Assembly (NCBI GenBank): GCA_020720185.1
Contig: DYPB01000099.1
Location: 1-6,736 of the forward strand
DNA: 6,736 nucleotides
Direction: 5' to 3'
Origin: Flavobacterium psychrophilum
GTDB lineage: Bacteria > Bacteroidota > Bacteroidia > Flavobacteriales > Flavobacteriaceae
Shown: positions 5,332-6,736 of the stretch, piece by piece
How positions within the stretch are numbered: the stretch's first letter is position 1
Layout of the letters: every line of letters starts with the position of its first letter
The notes under the pieces: generated by a model
What the model saw: only the letters and a program-made list of their open reading frames with translations
Database searches by the model: none
Told to the model about the DNA's origin: nothing
Made by a program: the position numbers and the translations under genes

Positions 5332-6715
5332 TCCAAGCGACAAAAACTCTGTAATCGAGTATGCAAAAAAGTTAAAAGGTAAATCTTTAAGACAAGTTTG
5401 CGATGCAAAAGTTTTGGAACATTCATATTCAGGCAAAGGTAACTTTGGACAAGTTTTAGAGAAATTCTATTTTGGTTATGAACCAAACTCTTTGGCAGAA
5501 GCTGATTTTGCACAAATTGGAATGGAATTAAAATCTTCTCCATTAAAGCAACTGAAAAATGACGAATTTCGCTCTAAAGAGCGATTGGTTTTGAACATCA
5601 TTAACTACGTTAATGTTGTGAATCAGAATTTTGAAAATAGTGATTTTTTCAAAAAGAATGCAAGCATTCTTTTGATTTTCTATTTACATCAAGCGGGATT
5701 TGATATTTTAGATTATTTAATAAAACTTGTCGATGAATGGAGTTTTCCATCAACAGATTTAGAAATCATAAAGAAAGATTGGGAATTAATTACAAAGAAA
5801 ATCGCTGACGGAAAAGCACACGAACTTTCTGAAGGCGACACTTTTTATCTTGGTGCTTGCACCAAAGGTGCAAATGCTTTGTCTGTTAGAAAACAACCAT
5901 TTAGCGAAATTCCAGCAAAACAAAGAGCATATTCTTTTAAACAAGGTTATGTAAATCATATCATTGCATCAATTGCAAACGAAAGCAAAGGAATTTACGG
6001 AAAACTAATTCCTAATGCTCAAGTTGCTAAAAAACAAACAATTGAAGAAATTGTACTTTCAAAGTTCAAACTATTTTACGGAAAAACCGAAGAAGAAATT
6101 GTAAAAATTCTAAAAATTGAAATCAATACAAAAGCAAAAAATTTCTACGCAAATTTGACAAAAGCAATTCTTGGAATTGAACTTGACAAAGAAATTGAAG
6201 AATTTGAAAAAGCAGAAATCATTGTAAAAACTGTTCGTTTAAAAGAAAATGATTTGCCAAAAGAAGACATTTCTTTTCCAAATTTTAAGTATGAAGAAAT
6301 TGTTAATCAAGAATGGGAAGATTCTGATTTTAAACACATTTTAGAGCATAAATTTCTATTTGTATTCTTTCAATTTGAGAACGAAAAACTTATTTTAAGA
6401 AAAGTCAAATTTTGGAATATGCCATATTTGGACTTAATCGAAGTTGAAAAAGTTTGGACGAAAACAAAACAAATTGTTGCAAAAGGCGAAATCGTAAAAG
6501 AAATAAAAACTAATAAAAAAGGCAAGGAAATTCGTTTCACGAATTTTCCCAGCAAGAAATTTAGTTCAATTTCTCACGTTCGTCCTCACGCAAAAGATGC
6601 TTCTGATACTTTTGAATTGCCGAAAAAAGACAAATTAACAAAACAAAATGAATACACAAAGCATTGTTTTTGGCTGAATAATACTTATGTTAAAAATGAA
6701 ATCTATCATAAATAA
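5315..6715 (+). CDS. Sau3AI/MutH-type Type II restriction endonuclease
   Basis: This protein of 466 residues cleaves unmethylated recognition sites in foreign DNA. The N-terminal part carries the MutH/Sau3AI catalytic core: GKGNFGQVLEKFYFGYEPNS (40-59, with K41 and E49), then D64 in EADF and E71-L-K73 in GMELK. The D-x6-E-x-K spacing equals that of MutH. Further MutH-like signals are YLGACTKGAN and, in the second half, FWNMPYLDLIEVEKVW (366-381). The length is near Sau3AI (489 residues), which has a catalytic N-terminal domain and a related C-terminal domain acting as allosteric partner; the same design is likely here. I therefore expect GATC recognition, but this is inferred from family. It is the last gene of the operon, starting inside the methyltransferase gene. 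No truncation or missing catalytic residue is seen. The stop lies one base before the cassette end repeat. Confidence 0.92.
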   Translation: MKLQYNPSDKNSVIEYAKKLKGKSLRQVCDAKVLEHSYSGKGNFGQVLEKFYFGYEPNSLAEADFAQIGMELKSSPLKQLKNDEFRSKERLVLNIINYVNVVNQNFENSDFFKKNASILLIFYLHQAGFDILDYLIKLVDEWSFPSTDLEIIKKDWELITKKIADGKAHELSEGDTFYLGACTKGANALSVRKQPFSEIPAKQRAYSFKQGYVNHIIASIANESKGIYGKLIPNAQVAKKQTIEEIVLSKFKLFYGKTEEEIVKILKIEINTKAKNFYANLTKAILGIELDKEIEEFEKAEIIVKTVRLKENDLPKEDISFPNFKYEEIVNQEWEDSDFKHILEHKFLFVFFQFENEKLILRKVKFWNMPYLDLIEVEKVWTKTKQIVAKGEIVKEIKTNKKGKEIRFTNFPSKKFSSISHVRPHAKDASDTFELPKKDKLTKQNEYTKHCFWLNNTYVKNEIYHK

Positions 6716-6716
6716 T

Positions 6717-6736
6717 GGCACTTCACACAACAGGCG
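6717..6736 (+). repeat. Left half of attC-like site 3 (truncated by the window end)
   Basis: GGCACTTCACACAAC (6717-6731) is complementary to the 5' end of cassette 3 with one mismatch. After AAC the sequence continues AGGCG, the same bases that follow AAC in site 1. A stem right arm and GTT should therefore appear roughly 100-130 bases beyond the window. Confidence 0.72.

Larger units (their letters stand above)
3635..6736 (+). mobile_element. Integron-like gene cassette 3 (Type II restriction-modification), 3' end beyond window
   Basis: The cassette starts at G|TT, 3634|3635. Its 5' end GTTGTGTGAAATGCC (3634-3648) is complementary to GGCACTTCACACAAC (6717-6731) with a single mismatch, so nearly the whole cassette is present and only the body of its attC is missing. 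It carries three overlapping genes and its own promoter, which fits the rule that cassettes with toxin-antidote logic often bring their own expression signals. At over 3.1 kb it is very large for an integron cassette. Confidence 0.75.

Overview
The window is strongly AT-rich. It uses A-rich leaders instead of clear Shine-Dalgarno sequences, and it has a promoter of the TTG / TAnnTTTG type and a secreted protein with a signal peptide ending in ..NSQ. These traits suggest a member of the Bacteroidota, most likely a flavobacterium-like organism. All credible genes are on the + strand. No integrase, transposase, tRNA, rRNA or CRISPR array is visible.

The main result is the layout. The window reads as three consecutive gene cassettes of an integron-like array, separated by two complete attC-like recombination sites (about 2368-2499 and 3507-3640), with a half site at each window edge. 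Each complete site is an imperfect hairpin with 21-nt arms and a 70-74 nt variable centre. It starts with ..AAC and ends with GTT... The decisive evidence is that the first bases of each cassette are complementary to the last bases before its own 3' AAC. In cassette 1, GTTAGCGGT pairs with ACCGCTAAC. In cassette 2, GTTACCTGAT pairs with ATCAGGTAAC. In cassette 3, GTTGTGTGAAATGCC pairs with GGCACTTCACACAAC, with one mismatch. The boxes that now face each other across one attC do not fully match. This is expected if each cassette was once a circle joined at G|TT and was then inserted.

Cassette 1 (3-2493) carries a PHP-phosphoesterase/ABC-type ATPase fusion, of the type seen in TrlF-like proteins and the Ppl anti-phage system, and a small overlapping partner of unknown function. 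Cassette 2 (2494-3634) carries a small predicted secreted protein of unknown function. A remnant or frameshifted gene for a membrane-anchored coiled-coil protein follows, interrupted by a very strong hairpin. Cassette 3 (3635 to beyond the end) carries a complete Type II restriction-modification operon: an XRE-family regulator, a C5-cytosine methyltransferase and a MutH/Sau3AI-type endonuclease, probably specific for GATC. The three genes overlap by 11 and 17 nt. They are preceded by a promoter that overlaps a likely operator.

Two of the three cassettes therefore encode recognisable or probable defence functions. The window looks like part of a mobile defence cassette array. The cassettes are unusually large and multigenic for integron cassettes. 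Only cassette 3 has a convincing promoter of its own. The recombination sites and gene families are read directly from sequence. The defence role of cassette 1, the GATC specificity and the presence of an integrase elsewhere are inferences.
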